Of a stretch of DNA of 64,000 nt, positions 44,364 through 52,238 are shown one piece after another. The position numbers and the translations under genes are program-made. The DNA lies in NCBI GenBank assembly GCA_041396125.1, contig JAWKZG010000005.1:186001-250000 (forward strand), written 5' to 3'. Below the pieces are notes generated by a model that saw only the letters and a program-made list of their open reading frames with translations, ran no database searches and was not told where the DNA came from. The stretch's first letter is position 1. Every line of letters starts with the position of its first letter. The DNA is from JAWKZG01 sp041396125. Its GTDB lineage: Bacteria > Pseudomonadota > Gammaproteobacteria > Competibacterales > Competibacteraceae.

Positions 44364-45059
44364 ATGACTATCAAAATCGACCAGAAAATAGTTAAATACA
44401 GCGTGCAGAGCAAAAACGCCGAGGCCGCTGAACAAACAGCTGCCCATGTCCAGACGGAGGCTCCGAACGTCGTGCAAATGCACGAAAAACTGGAGCGGCC
44501 CGACATGCTGCTGGGTTCGACCTACAAGGTCAAAACGCCCCTGTCGGAGCACGCTATGTATATCACGATTAACGATATCGTGCTCAACCAAGGTACCGAG
44601 CACGAGCAGCGGCGGCCGTTTGAAATTTTCATAAACTCCAAGAACATGGATCACTTCCAGTGGATCGTGGCACTGACACGGATTATTTCGGCGGTGTTTC
44701 GCAAAGGCGGCGACAGCACGTTTTTGGTCGAGGAACTGCGCTCGGTGTTCGACCCTAAAGGCGGCTATTTCAAGAAAGGCGGGAAATATATGCCGTCACT
44801 GGTCGCCGAGATCGGCGACGTTATCGAATCGCATATGCGGCTGATCGGTCTGCTCAAGGATGAAGGACTGGATGAACACCAGCAGCGACTGGTCGAACAA
44901 AAGCGAGCCGAATATGCGGCCCGACAGTCCAGCGAATCCAGCGGTGACAGCTCCTTCCCTGAAGGGGCCACATTGTGCGCCAAATGCAATACCAAAGCCG
45001 TCATTATGATGGACGGTTGTATGACCTGCCTGAATTGTGGCGACAGTAAATGCGGGTAA
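44364..45059 (+). CDS. nrdJb: Class II ribonucleotide reductase accessory subunit NrdJb
   Basis: A 231-residue protein 17 bases downstream of nrdJa. The middle (SKNMDHFQWIVALTRIISAVFRKGGDSTFLVEELRSVFDPKGGYFKKGGKYMPSLVAEIGDVIESH) matches the C-terminal region of single-chain class II enzymes, and the last 33 residues carry the cysteine clusters CAKCN, CMTCLNC and a terminal KCG, which supply the redox-active tail that re-reduces the active site. AAGGA lies 6 bases before the ATG at 44364; an ATG at 44358 would leave no spacing. The split is real, not a frameshift, because the gap holds a stop and a new ribosome site. Confidence 0.93.
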   Translation: MTIKIDQKIVKYSVQSKNAEAAEQTAAHVQTEAPNVVQMHEKLERPDMLLGSTYKVKTPLSEHAMYITINDIVLNQGTEHEQRRPFEIFINSKNMDHFQWIVALTRIISAVFRKGGDSTFLVEELRSVFDPKGGYFKKGGKYMPSLVAEIGDVIESHMRLIGLLKDEGLDEHQQRLVEQKRAEYAARQSSESSGDSSFPEGATLCAKCNTKAVIMMDGCMTCLNCGDSKCG

Positions 45060-45067
45060 ACCGTTTA

Positions 45068-45099
45068 CCGGTGCTGCCGTAATATAATAGCAGCACCGG
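45068..45099 (+). terminator. Perfect 10-base-pair hairpin between nrdJb and glpQ
   Basis: CCGGTGCTGC pairs perfectly with GCAGCACCGG across a 12-base AT-rich loop. There is no T-run, so it may be a weak or Rho-assisted terminator. The loop contains TATAAT (45083-45088), which could be the -10 box of glpQ. Confidence 0.5.
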
Positions 45100-45110
45100 A
45101 ATCCATCGCC

Positions 45111-46157
45111 ATGCCCCTTATAATGCCGGTTCTCGGCTTGCTGATTGCTTTGCTCGTCAGCCTGCCCCTGCACGCCGGGAAAATTGTTATTGCCCATCGC
45201 GGCGCGAGCGGTTATTTGCCTGAGCATACACTGGCTGCCAAAGCACTGGCTCATGCCATGGGGGCAGATTATATCGAGCAGGATCTGGTGCTGACCAAGG
45301 ACGATCAGCTGATCGTTTTGCATGACCGTTACCTGGATCGGGTCACCGATGTTGCCCAGGTTTTTCCCGATCGACAGCGGGCCGATGGCCGCTTCTACGC
45401 CATTGATTTTACCTTGACCGAAATCCGTCAGCTGCAGCTCATGGAAGGTTTCAGACTCAAAAATGGTCAGGCCACGGCGATTTTCCCGCAACGTTTCCCG
45501 CTTGGCAGTGCCCGCTTCGGAATAGCCACATTTGCGGAAGAAATCGAACTGATTCAGGGTCTGAATAAAACTATGGGACGTGAAGCCGGTATTTACCCGG
45601 AAATTAAATCACCCTGGTTTCACCACCAGGAGGGCCGGGACATTGCCCGCCATACACTGAAGGTACTACAACAGTATGGCTATACCGGCAAACAGAGCCG
45701 CGTATTTCTGCAATGTTTCGACCCTCATGAGTTGCAACGCATCAAGCGCGATTTGCTGCCCGAGTTCGGTATGGATATCAAGCTGGTGCAGCTGATCGCA
45801 CAGACCGATTGGGCTGCAACCTACGAAAGAGCGGGCACCGGCTGGCAACCGTATAACTATGACTGGATGCAGCAACCGGGTGCAATGGCGCAGATTGCCA
45901 CGTATGCAGATGGTGTCGGTCCCTGGCTACCGATGGTGGTTAGCGAAGTATCAACCACCACCCGGCTTCGGTTCAGCAGGCTGATCGCTGACGCTCATGC
46001 GGCCGGCTTACAGGTACATCCTTATACCTTGCGGCTCGACCGCTTACCGGCCTACGCTGCCGATTTCGAACAGTTGCTGGATATCGTCTATCATCAGGCC
46101 GGGGCTGATGGCGTGTTTACCGACTTCCCGGATCGGGCAGTACAGTTTTTGCGATAA
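45111..46157 (+). CDS. glpQ: Periplasmic glycerophosphodiester phosphodiesterase
   Basis: Hydrolyses glycerophosphodiesters, released from phospholipids, to glycerol-3-phosphate and an alcohol. The 348 residues have a signal peptide with a likely cut after LHA (residue 22), and the GDPD motifs IAHRGASGYLPEHT, IEQDLVLTKDDQLIVLHDRYLDRVTDV and later PGIYPEIKSPWFHH (read as AGIYPEIKSPWFHH). The metal ligands and catalytic histidines are intact. The product choline or glycerol-phosphate links to the betaine genes downstream only by speculation. It is convergent with the next gene after 8 bases. Confidence 0.94.
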   Translation: MPLIMPVLGLLIALLVSLPLHAGKIVIAHRGASGYLPEHTLAAKALAHAMGADYIEQDLVLTKDDQLIVLHDRYLDRVTDVAQVFPDRQRADGRFYAIDFTLTEIRQLQLMEGFRLKNGQATAIFPQRFPLGSARFGIATFAEEIELIQGLNKTMGREAGIYPEIKSPWFHHQEGRDIARHTLKVLQQYGYTGKQSRVFLQCFDPHELQRIKRDLLPEFGMDIKLVQLIAQTDWAATYERAGTGWQPYNYDWMQQPGAMAQIATYADGVGPWLPMVVSEVSTTTRLRFSRLIADAHAAGLQVHPYTLRLDRLPAYAADFEQLLDIVYHQAGADGVFTDFPDRAVQFLR

Positions 46158-46165
46158 TTAAAGCG

Positions 46166-47263
46166 TTACTGCAGTAACCAGCTGCTAAAGCGGTCATCCA
46201 GTTCATTTTGGTAATCGGTCCAGAACTCGATGTCATTACGCAAAGCGTTCTGCATGTTTGCGGGATATGTCGGCAGATGCGGTGCCATTTCGATTCCGTT
46301 TTCCGCATTCACCGGCTGATAGGCCGCAGCTGAAGCACGAGGTGAACCGTAGGCAATATACTCGCTGATACGGGCTGAGTTCTCGGGTGCAGTAGCATAG
46401 TTCAAAAACGCTTTGGCTTCTTCCAGATGCGGTGTACCACGTGGCACTGCCCACATATCCATAGCCAGTATCTGGCCATTCCAGATGATTTTAAACGGCT
46501 GTTTTTCGTTGGCCTGAGCATTGAAAATCCGGCCGTTGTACGCCGAGGCCATCACAACTTCACCATCTGCCAGCATCTGTGGCGGCTGCGCGCCCGCCTC
46601 CCACCAGATAACCTGATCTTTAATCGTATCCAGTTTGGCAAAAGCACGGGCTACACCTTCCTCGGTCTCCAGCGTCGGATAAATCTCGTCCAGCGGCACC
46701 CCATCTGCCATCAGCGCCCATTCCAGGTTGATCAAAGGTGTTTTGCGTAGTGCGCGCTTACCGGGAAAATTTTCCAGATCGAAAAAATCTTCGATCCGCT
46801 GTGGCTTAGCGCCAGGAAATGCCTCGTCGTTATAGGCAATGACGGTTGACCATACGATAGTGCCGGCTGCACAAGGCAGTAGACCACCATCGATAAAATC
46901 CTCCCTGCCCGGCGTCCCGTCAGCAGCGGGTGCCAGCCAGGCCGGATCGATCTCTTCCAGCAGGCCTTCCTCACAACCGATAACCGGATCACCAGCTTCG
47001 ATCTGCACCACATCCCAGGTGACTTTACCTGCTTCAACCTGCGCCTTGATCTGGCCCAGGCCACCGTTGTAATCCACACTGATAACTTTAATACCAGTCG
47101 CTTGCTCGAAGGGTTCGTACAAGGCTTTAGTCTGGGCTTCGGTGTAGGCACCGCCCCAGGACACAACGGTGACGGTTCTCTCGGCCAGCGCCGATGAGGC
47201 CAGAAGACTGAGCGCGATACCAGCGCCAGTGGCGACTAATAGCGAAGACATGTTGTAGTGCAT
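46166..47263 (-). CDS. Extracellular solute-binding protein, PotD-like family
   Basis: A 365-residue periplasmic binding protein of an ABC importer. The signal peptide ends ALA-ERTVTVVSWGG (about residue 27). The mature chain ERTVTVVSWGGAYTEAQTKALYEPFEQATGIKVISVDYNGG resembles the polyamine/quaternary amine cluster of solute-binding proteins, with tryptophans in VIWWEAGAQPPQML and IIWNGQILAMDMWAVPRGTPH. No permease or ATPase gene is adjacent. GGGAG lies 6 bases before the ATG. It follows gbcB by 95 bases on the same strand, so it may be part of betaine metabolism, though the ligand is unknown. Confidence 0.85.
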   Translation of the reverse strand: MHYNMSSLLVATGAGIALSLLASSALAERTVTVVSWGGAYTEAQTKALYEPFEQATGIKVISVDYNGGLGQIKAQVEAGKVTWDVVQIEAGDPVIGCEEGLLEEIDPAWLAPAADGTPGREDFIDGGLLPCAAGTIVWSTVIAYNDEAFPGAKPQRIEDFFDLENFPGKRALRKTPLINLEWALMADGVPLDEIYPTLETEEGVARAFAKLDTIKDQVIWWEAGAQPPQMLADGEVVMASAYNGRIFNAQANEKQPFKIIWNGQILAMDMWAVPRGTPHLEEAKAFLNYATAPENSARISEYIAYGSPRASAAAYQPVNAENGIEMAPHLPTYPANMQNALRNDIEFWTDYQNELDDRFSSWLLQ

Positions 47264-47358
47264 AACTGCTCCCGCATTTTGTTTAGTTTAAATGAGCGAT
47301 TCCGATTGCAATAACCTGAAATAGCATAGCCCGACTTTTATAGAACACCAAGATACGC

Positions 47359-48456
47359 TTAATACTCTACGACTACCTCACCCAGCGGGTTGGAGCAGCA
47401 GGCCAGCACATAACCTTCCTCAATTTCGTCGTCGGTAATACCACCACTGTGCACCATATGCACCTCGCCCGACAGCTTTTTAACCTTGCAAGTACCACAG
47501 ACCCCAAACAGGCAGGCGCTGGGAATATGCAAGCCGGCCTCGCTGGCGGCGCTAAGAATGGTATCGGACTGGCGGCAGCGCTGACTGAGTTCAGAGCTGG
47601 CGAAACGGACCAGAGCAGCCTGGGTATCGTCGATAATGACATCGTCATGCTCAATCGCTTCACTGACATTATGAACCGGCGTCGTAAAGCTTTCCTCATG
47701 GTAGCGGTTCATATCGAACCCGGCGGCATTCAGCATATCGCGCACCGCTTGCATAAAGGCCTCCGGCCCGCAGCAGAAAACCTCACGCTCGAAATAATCG
47801 GGCGCGATCAGTTCCAGCATCGGGTGGCTGATGCGTCCGGTGTAGCCCGTCCAGGAACCATACGGATTGGGCCGCTCGCAAATCAGTGAAACTTTAAACT
47901 CCGGCAACCGGGCGCTGATGGCTTCCAGTTCAGCCCGGGCGATAATATCCGCTGGCGTCTGCGCACAATGAATGAACGCAACATCCGTATGCTGCCCAAA
48001 ATCAAATAACCAGCGTGCCATCGACAACAGCGGAGTAATACCCACGCCGCCCGATAAAAATAGATATTTATCAGCCAGATGGTTGTGCAGGCTAAAAATA
48101 CCGGCAGGACCGTAAGCTTTTATTTTATCGCCGATGTTCAGGTTTTCGTGCAGCCATTTAGATACCTTGCCATCAGCCAGCGCCTTAACGGTGACCCAGA
48201 TGCACAAGGGCCGCGACGGGCTGGATGCCAGCGTATAACAGCGTTGATATTTTTTGCCATCGATACTGACTTCCAGCGTGATGAACTGACCGGGCAGATA
48301 ACGGAAATAACTGTTGTCCGAGGTTTGAAACACAAACGTTTTGACGTCTTGTGTGTCCTGCAACACCATCGTGCACTCCAACAGCTCACTGTGGCTATCC
48401 CAGGATTTAGCCTGTTTCAGTCGTGTCACCGCATCGCGGACACTTAAGTTGCTCAT
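47359..48456 (-). CDS. gbcB: Glycine betaine demethylase reductase component GbcB-like
   Basis: A 365-residue flavin/iron-sulfur reductase that passes electrons from NAD(P)H to the Rieske component. It has an FAD-binding ferredoxin reductase domain (YLPGQFITLEVSIDGKKYQRCYTLASSPS), an NAD-binding part (FLSGGVGITPLLSMARWLFDF, then FCCGPEAFMQAVRDML) and a C-terminal plant-type [2Fe-2S] domain with CLFGVCGTCKVKKLSGE...ACC. The similarity to GbcB of Pseudomonas and the adjacency to gbcA are strong. GGAGG lies 7 bases before the ATG. It is 20 bases after gbcA, in one operon, unlike the divergent layout in Pseudomonas. Confidence 0.9.
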   Translation of the reverse strand: MSNLSVRDAVTRLKQAKSWDSHSELLECTMVLQDTQDVKTFVFQTSDNSYFRYLPGQFITLEVSIDGKKYQRCYTLASSPSRPLCIWVTVKALADGKVSKWLHENLNIGDKIKAYGPAGIFSLHNHLADKYLFLSGGVGITPLLSMARWLFDFGQHTDVAFIHCAQTPADIIARAELEAISARLPEFKVSLICERPNPYGSWTGYTGRISHPMLELIAPDYFEREVFCCGPEAFMQAVRDMLNAAGFDMNRYHEESFTTPVHNVSEAIEHDDVIIDDTQAALVRFASSELSQRCRQSDTILSAASEAGLHIPSACLFGVCGTCKVKKLSGEVHMVHSGGITDDEIEEGYVLACCSNPLGEVVVEY

Positions 48457-48476
48457 CGAATGTCCTCCGGCACCGG

Positions 48477-49721
48477 TCAGGCCGCCGCCTGTTGACGACT
48501 GGCATTTCCCTCAAGCTGGCGCTGCATCTCACCGGTATACCAGTCAATGAAACTTTGTACTCCGAATTCGATGGTTTGTGAGTAGGGTCCTGGCTCATAA
48601 GCCTTGGAGTTGATACCAAGCTGGTTATGTTCCGCCAGGGTACGATCCTGCTCGTTCGTCGCCAGCCAGACCTTACTCAAACGCTCGACATCGTAATCAA
48701 CCCCTTCAACAGCATCTTTGTGTATCAGCCATTTGGTGGTCACCAGGGTTTCCTCCGGGCCGATTGGCAATACCCGAAATGCAATGCAGTGATCGCCTTG
48801 CAGATGGTTCCAGGAATTAGGCAGATTGAGCAAACGCACCGACCCCAGATCAGAATCCGTCAGTGTACCCAGCAGCTTTTTACAGGCCGGCTTGCCGTCC
48901 ATAGTCATCGACTCACCGTGCTGAAAAGGCAAACGCACCACCCGATAGCGCTTGGCCGGATCGTTGATAGCCCGGTGCGCCAGACCCAACGTGTCCCATT
49001 CCTGGCTCTTGCGATTCATTTTCTCAACGAATTTGGGATTGATGCGCGGGTCGGCAGGGTCGTCAAACTCGGCTAGTGTGCGCAGCAGTTCTGGATGACT
49101 GCCAGCACAGTGGTAACACTCGCGGTTATTCTCAAGCACCAGTTTCCAGTTGGCTTGCTCGATCATATGGCTCTCGAATGCCACTTTGGCATTATCCAGA
49201 TCGTGCGGCCGTAAATACGGCTCAACCGCCAGCCGGAACGCCTCAAAGTCCGGTGCCGGGCCGTCGGCAAGACTGACGAATATATAACCGCCCACGCTTT
49301 CACAGTGCGCCTGCTTGAGCGGATACTGCGCAGGATCGAACCCCTTGTCCATACTGCCGGCGAACAACAACCGCCCGTCCAGATCGAAAGTCCATTGGTG
49401 ATACGGGCACACCAATTTGGCGGCACTGCCTTTTTCTTTCAGACAGATTTTTGAACCACGGTGGCGACAGGTATTATAAAAAGCCCGAATCTGCTTATCC
49501 TGCCCACGCACCACCATCAGCGGATTCCGGCCGACATTGAACGTAAAATAATGGCCCGGTTTCGGTATTTCACAACTCAGTCCTGCAAACAACCACTGCG
49601 TGCCAAAAATATGCTGCATATCGAGCTGGAAGAACTCGGTATCATTGTAAAAGGGCTGCGGCAGGCTATAAGTCGGCTTACGGCTGCGAAGCAGATCAAG
49701 CATTAGAGCGCGGGATTCCAT
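48477..49721 (-). CDS. gbcA: Glycine betaine demethylase oxygenase component GbcA-like
   Basis: Rieske non-heme iron oxygenase that removes a methyl group from glycine betaine as formaldehyde, giving dimethylglycine. The 414 residues carry the Rieske [2Fe-2S] site with CRHRG (C85, H87) and CPYHQW (C105, H108), and the mononuclear iron region NRECYHCAGSHPELL with a conserved Asp bridge. The start at 49721 (MESRALMLDLLRSRKPTYSLPQPFY) is supported by GGAG 9 bases upstream; the longer frame to 49760 is unlikely. It is divergent from a quinone oxidoreductase gene. Confidence 0.9.
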   Translation of the reverse strand: MESRALMLDLLRSRKPTYSLPQPFYNDTEFFQLDMQHIFGTQWLFAGLSCEIPKPGHYFTFNVGRNPLMVVRGQDKQIRAFYNTCRHRGSKICLKEKGSAAKLVCPYHQWTFDLDGRLLFAGSMDKGFDPAQYPLKQAHCESVGGYIFVSLADGPAPDFEAFRLAVEPYLRPHDLDNAKVAFESHMIEQANWKLVLENNRECYHCAGSHPELLRTLAEFDDPADPRINPKFVEKMNRKSQEWDTLGLAHRAINDPAKRYRVVRLPFQHGESMTMDGKPACKKLLGTLTDSDLGSVRLLNLPNSWNHLQGDHCIAFRVLPIGPEETLVTTKWLIHKDAVEGVDYDVERLSKVWLATNEQDRTLAEHNQLGINSKAYEPGPYSQTIEFGVQSFIDWYTGEMQRQLEGNASRQQAAA

Positions 49722-49924
49722 GGGTAGACTCCAGGATAAAGCAAGGATTGAGACAGACATCGATCAGCAGCTAAGGCGGCAGCTGTTGCGAGCAATCTAC
49801 CCTCACATGAGACTGTACAGTATCGTTAGAACGACCAGCAGATTGCCGCCAGCGACTCGACGGTGAAACGAATCCTTTATACTGTCGCCCAATGCCCAAT
49901 TCATCTGTTTAAGGAGAACACTGC

Positions 49925-50932
49925 ATGTCATCATCCCTGCCATCAGAAATGACTGTTATTGAAATCACCGCGCACGGTGCACCTGAAGTGCTCAAGCCTG
50001 CCCAGCGCCCTGTACCACAACTACAGGACAACGAGGTGCTGATTCAGGTCGCGTATGCTGGTGTCAACCGACCTGATTGCCAGCAACGCGCTGGCAATTA
50101 CAATCCGCCGCCAGGAGCGTCCGATCTACCGGGTCTGGAAGTTGCCGGAACCATCGTGGCCCTGGGCAGTGCGGTCACACAATGGCGGCTGGGTGATCAG
50201 GTCTGCGCCCTCACTCATGGGGGCGGTTACGCGGAATACTGTGCGGCACCCGCCACCCAGTGCCTGCCCATCCCGCAGGGATTCACACTGGAGCAGGCAG
50301 CTGCGCTGCCCGAGAATTATTTCACTGTCTGGACCAATGTTTTTGATCGCGGCCGTTTACAGCCCGGTGAAACGCTTTTGCTGCACGGCGGTGCCAGCGG
50401 TATTGGCACTACTGCGATTCAACTGGCTCACGCACGCGGTTCAAAAGTGATAGCAACCGTTGGCAGTGCACGCAAAGCAGAGGTCTGCCGCGAACTGGGG
50501 GCAGATCGGGTCGTGAATTACCGTGAGGAAGATTTTGTTGAAGTGGTTAACGCTGAGACCGACGGGCACGGCGCTGATGTCATACTGGACATGGTCGGCG
50601 GCGATTATATTCCACGCAATATGAAAGCACTGGCGCTGGACGGACGACTGGTATTTATTGCGTTTCTGCGCGGTCCTAAAGCCGAACTGAATTTCGCGCA
50701 ATTGATGGTCAGACGCCAGACTATTACCGGCTCAACGCTAAGACCGCAATCCATTGAGGCGAAAGCCGCTATTGCAGATAACTTACGCCAGCACGTCTGG
50801 CCACTGTTGGAAAAAGGCACTATCAAACCGATTCTGGATACTCAGTTCACGCTGACCGAAGCGGCCAAGGCACACACCATGATGGAAGCGAACGAGAATA
50901 TCGGCAAAATCATGCTGCAAGTCGATGGATAA
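49925..50932 (+). CDS. NAD(P)H quinone oxidoreductase, PIG3-like
   Basis: A 335-residue zinc-independent medium-chain dehydrogenase. It has the GroES-like domain (VLIQVAYAGVNRPDCQQRAGNYNPPPGASDLPGLEVAG) and a Rossmann domain (LLLHGGASGIGTTAIQLAHARGSKVIATVGSARKAEVCRELGADRVVNY) that binds NADPH. The family includes QorA/PIG3, which reduce quinones. AAGGAGA lies about 9 bases before the ATG. It is divergent from gbcA, but no special tie to betaine metabolism is seen. A strong hairpin overlaps its stop codon. Confidence 0.92.
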   Translation: MSSSLPSEMTVIEITAHGAPEVLKPAQRPVPQLQDNEVLIQVAYAGVNRPDCQQRAGNYNPPPGASDLPGLEVAGTIVALGSAVTQWRLGDQVCALTHGGGYAEYCAAPATQCLPIPQGFTLEQAAALPENYFTVWTNVFDRGRLQPGETLLLHGGASGIGTTAIQLAHARGSKVIATVGSARKAEVCRELGADRVVNYREEDFVEVVNAETDGHGADVILDMVGGDYIPRNMKALALDGRLVFIAFLRGPKAELNFAQLMVRRQTITGSTLRPQSIEAKAAIADNLRQHVWPLLEKGTIKPILDTQFTLTEAAKAHTMMEANENIGKIMLQVDG

Positions 50933-50957
50933 AGCGAAGTTTTAACTTCGCTTTATC
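50928..50957. terminator. Perfect palindromic hairpin at the end of the quinone oxidoreductase gene
   Basis: GATAAAGCGAAGTT and its complement AACTTCGCTTTATC form a perfect 14-base-pair stem around a two-base centre. It begins in the last coding bases, includes the stop codon and can serve both strands. No long T-run follows, but stem strength and position support a terminator. Confidence 0.75.
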
Positions 50958-50966
50958 ATCAAACAT

Positions 50967-51020
50967 TTAGCGGTCGCAATGACGGTAGCCGCCGGCTCTG
51001 ACATGGGTGCGTACTTTCAT
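50967..51020 (-). CDS. Candidate 17-residue peptide with strong ribosome site
   Basis: A 17-codon frame MKVRTHVRAGGYRHCDR on the minus strand is preceded by TTAAGGAGCCATTT, with AAGGAG 7 bases before the ATG, one of the best ribosome sites in the window. The peptide is very basic, with one cysteine near the end and the pattern KVRTxVRAGG. This recalls short leader-like peptides of modified natural products, but no modification enzyme gene is nearby, and I cannot name a family. It lies 157 bases after the metR stop and 9 bases from the hairpin shared with the previous gene. Confidence 0.5.
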   Translation of the reverse strand: MKVRTHVRAGGYRHCDR

Positions 51021-51177
51021 AAATGGCTCCTTAAAGTCTGATTTGATGAATGATTTTACACATGATGATTCAACTTGCAGCTTATGCTACCTGCCTAGCA
51101 TAACCCATGGGCAGCCATCAACACACTTGCAGCTACAGCTGATGCCATGCTGATTTTCCAGATCACGCAGCCGGTGC

Positions 51178-52101
51178 TTATCCGGCGATGGCTCGAATAC
51201 CGTGCAATACTCGAAATGCGGTCTCTCGGGCTGTCGCCGTAAAGTCGCGCATATACGGCTGTTCGGCATCATCCGCCCGCATCGCCGCCAGTAACGTGCA
51301 CCAGAAGGGCTGGTTGCCCAGCGGACGGGCAGCGATATAATCCCGCGCCAGATATTCGGTTAATACCCAGCTGGGCAGCGCTGCGACACCGCGCCGGCTG
51401 GCAACCAGTTGCAGAATCATGACGGTAAGTTCCGTGGTGCGTATAGCGGCAGGCTCGACCCCGGCGGGATCAAAAAAGTGTTTAAACACATCCAGTCGGG
51501 CACGCTCGACCGGGTAGGAAATAAGTGTCTGGTCGGCCAGATCCTGCGGCGCAATCCAGTCCTTGCGCGTAAGAGGATGTTCTTTAGCCAGCGCCAACAT
51601 ACCCTGATAGCTGAACAGGGGTTGATAAGCAATACCGGCCGATTCGATCGGATCAGAAGTGATAACCAGGTCGGCCTCGCCGCGTAACAAGGCGGGCAGC
51701 GGATCGAAACTGATACTGGTCAGAATATCCAGCTCGACCTCCGGCCAATTGGTACGAAACACGTCCATAGTTGGCATCAGCCACTCGAAACAGCTGTGAC
51801 ATTCGATAGCAATATGCAGTCGACCGGCCTGCCCACCCGCCAGTTTCGCCAGATCACGCTCGACTGCGGCCAGCTCCGGCAATACCAGATCAGCCAAAAC
51901 CAGTAGCCGGTTACCGGCCGGGGTAAAACGGATGGGTTTGGTTTTGCGGATAAACATCGGCAAACCGTAATAGTCTTCCAAGGCTTTAGCCTGATGAGAC
52001 AATGCCGATTGGGTCAGATGCAGACGCTCTGCCGCATCAGCGATACTACCGGTATCGCGTAGCATAGCCAACGTGCGCAAATGGCGCAGTTCCAGAAACA
52101 T
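51178..52101 (-). CDS. metR: LysR-type regulator MetR
   Basis: Activator of methionine synthesis genes, using homocysteine as co-effector. The 307 residues start with the helix-turn-helix FLELRHLRTLAMLRDTGSIADAAERLHLTQSALSHQAKALEDYYG and continue with the effector domain, whose segment LHIAIECHSCFEWLMPTMDVFRTNWPEVELDILTSISFDPLPALL is nearly identical in pattern to E. coli MetR. It is divergent from metH. A MetR box lies in the spacer. The sequence after the stop is about 245 bases without a recognised gene apart from the small peptide. Confidence 0.94.
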   Translation of the reverse strand: MFLELRHLRTLAMLRDTGSIADAAERLHLTQSALSHQAKALEDYYGLPMFIRKTKPIRFTPAGNRLLVLADLVLPELAAVERDLAKLAGGQAGRLHIAIECHSCFEWLMPTMDVFRTNWPEVELDILTSISFDPLPALLRGEADLVITSDPIESAGIAYQPLFSYQGMLALAKEHPLTRKDWIAPQDLADQTLISYPVERARLDVFKHFFDPAGVEPAAIRTTELTVMILQLVASRRGVAALPSWVLTEYLARDYIAARPLGNQPFWCTLLAAMRADDAEQPYMRDFTATARETAFRVLHGIRAIAG

Positions 52102-52127
52102 GCCAACCTCCTCAGCAAAGCTGTGTA

Positions 52128-52140
52128 TGAATCTAATTCA
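52128..52140. promoter_or_regulatory. MetR operator between metR and metH
   Basis: TGAATCTAATTCA fits the MetR consensus TGAA-N5-TTCA perfectly. It lies 27 bases before metR and about 98 bases before metH, a suitable place to repress metR and activate metH. Confidence 0.8.
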
Positions 52141-52238
52141 ATTTTAGTCTGAAATCCTTGAGATTGCTTCATAATACCCTAGCCCTGACAATAGTCCGTT
52201 AGCCTTTTTTGTTAGCCTTTACAAGGACACTTCATTCC

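Noticed and set aside
51087..51272. Minus-strand frame with a cysteine-rich end (GISCSCKCVDGCPW) after metR
   Set aside because: It begins inside metR in another frame, lacks a ribosome site and has no clear start of its own. Chance is more likely, though it lies near the small peptide candidate.
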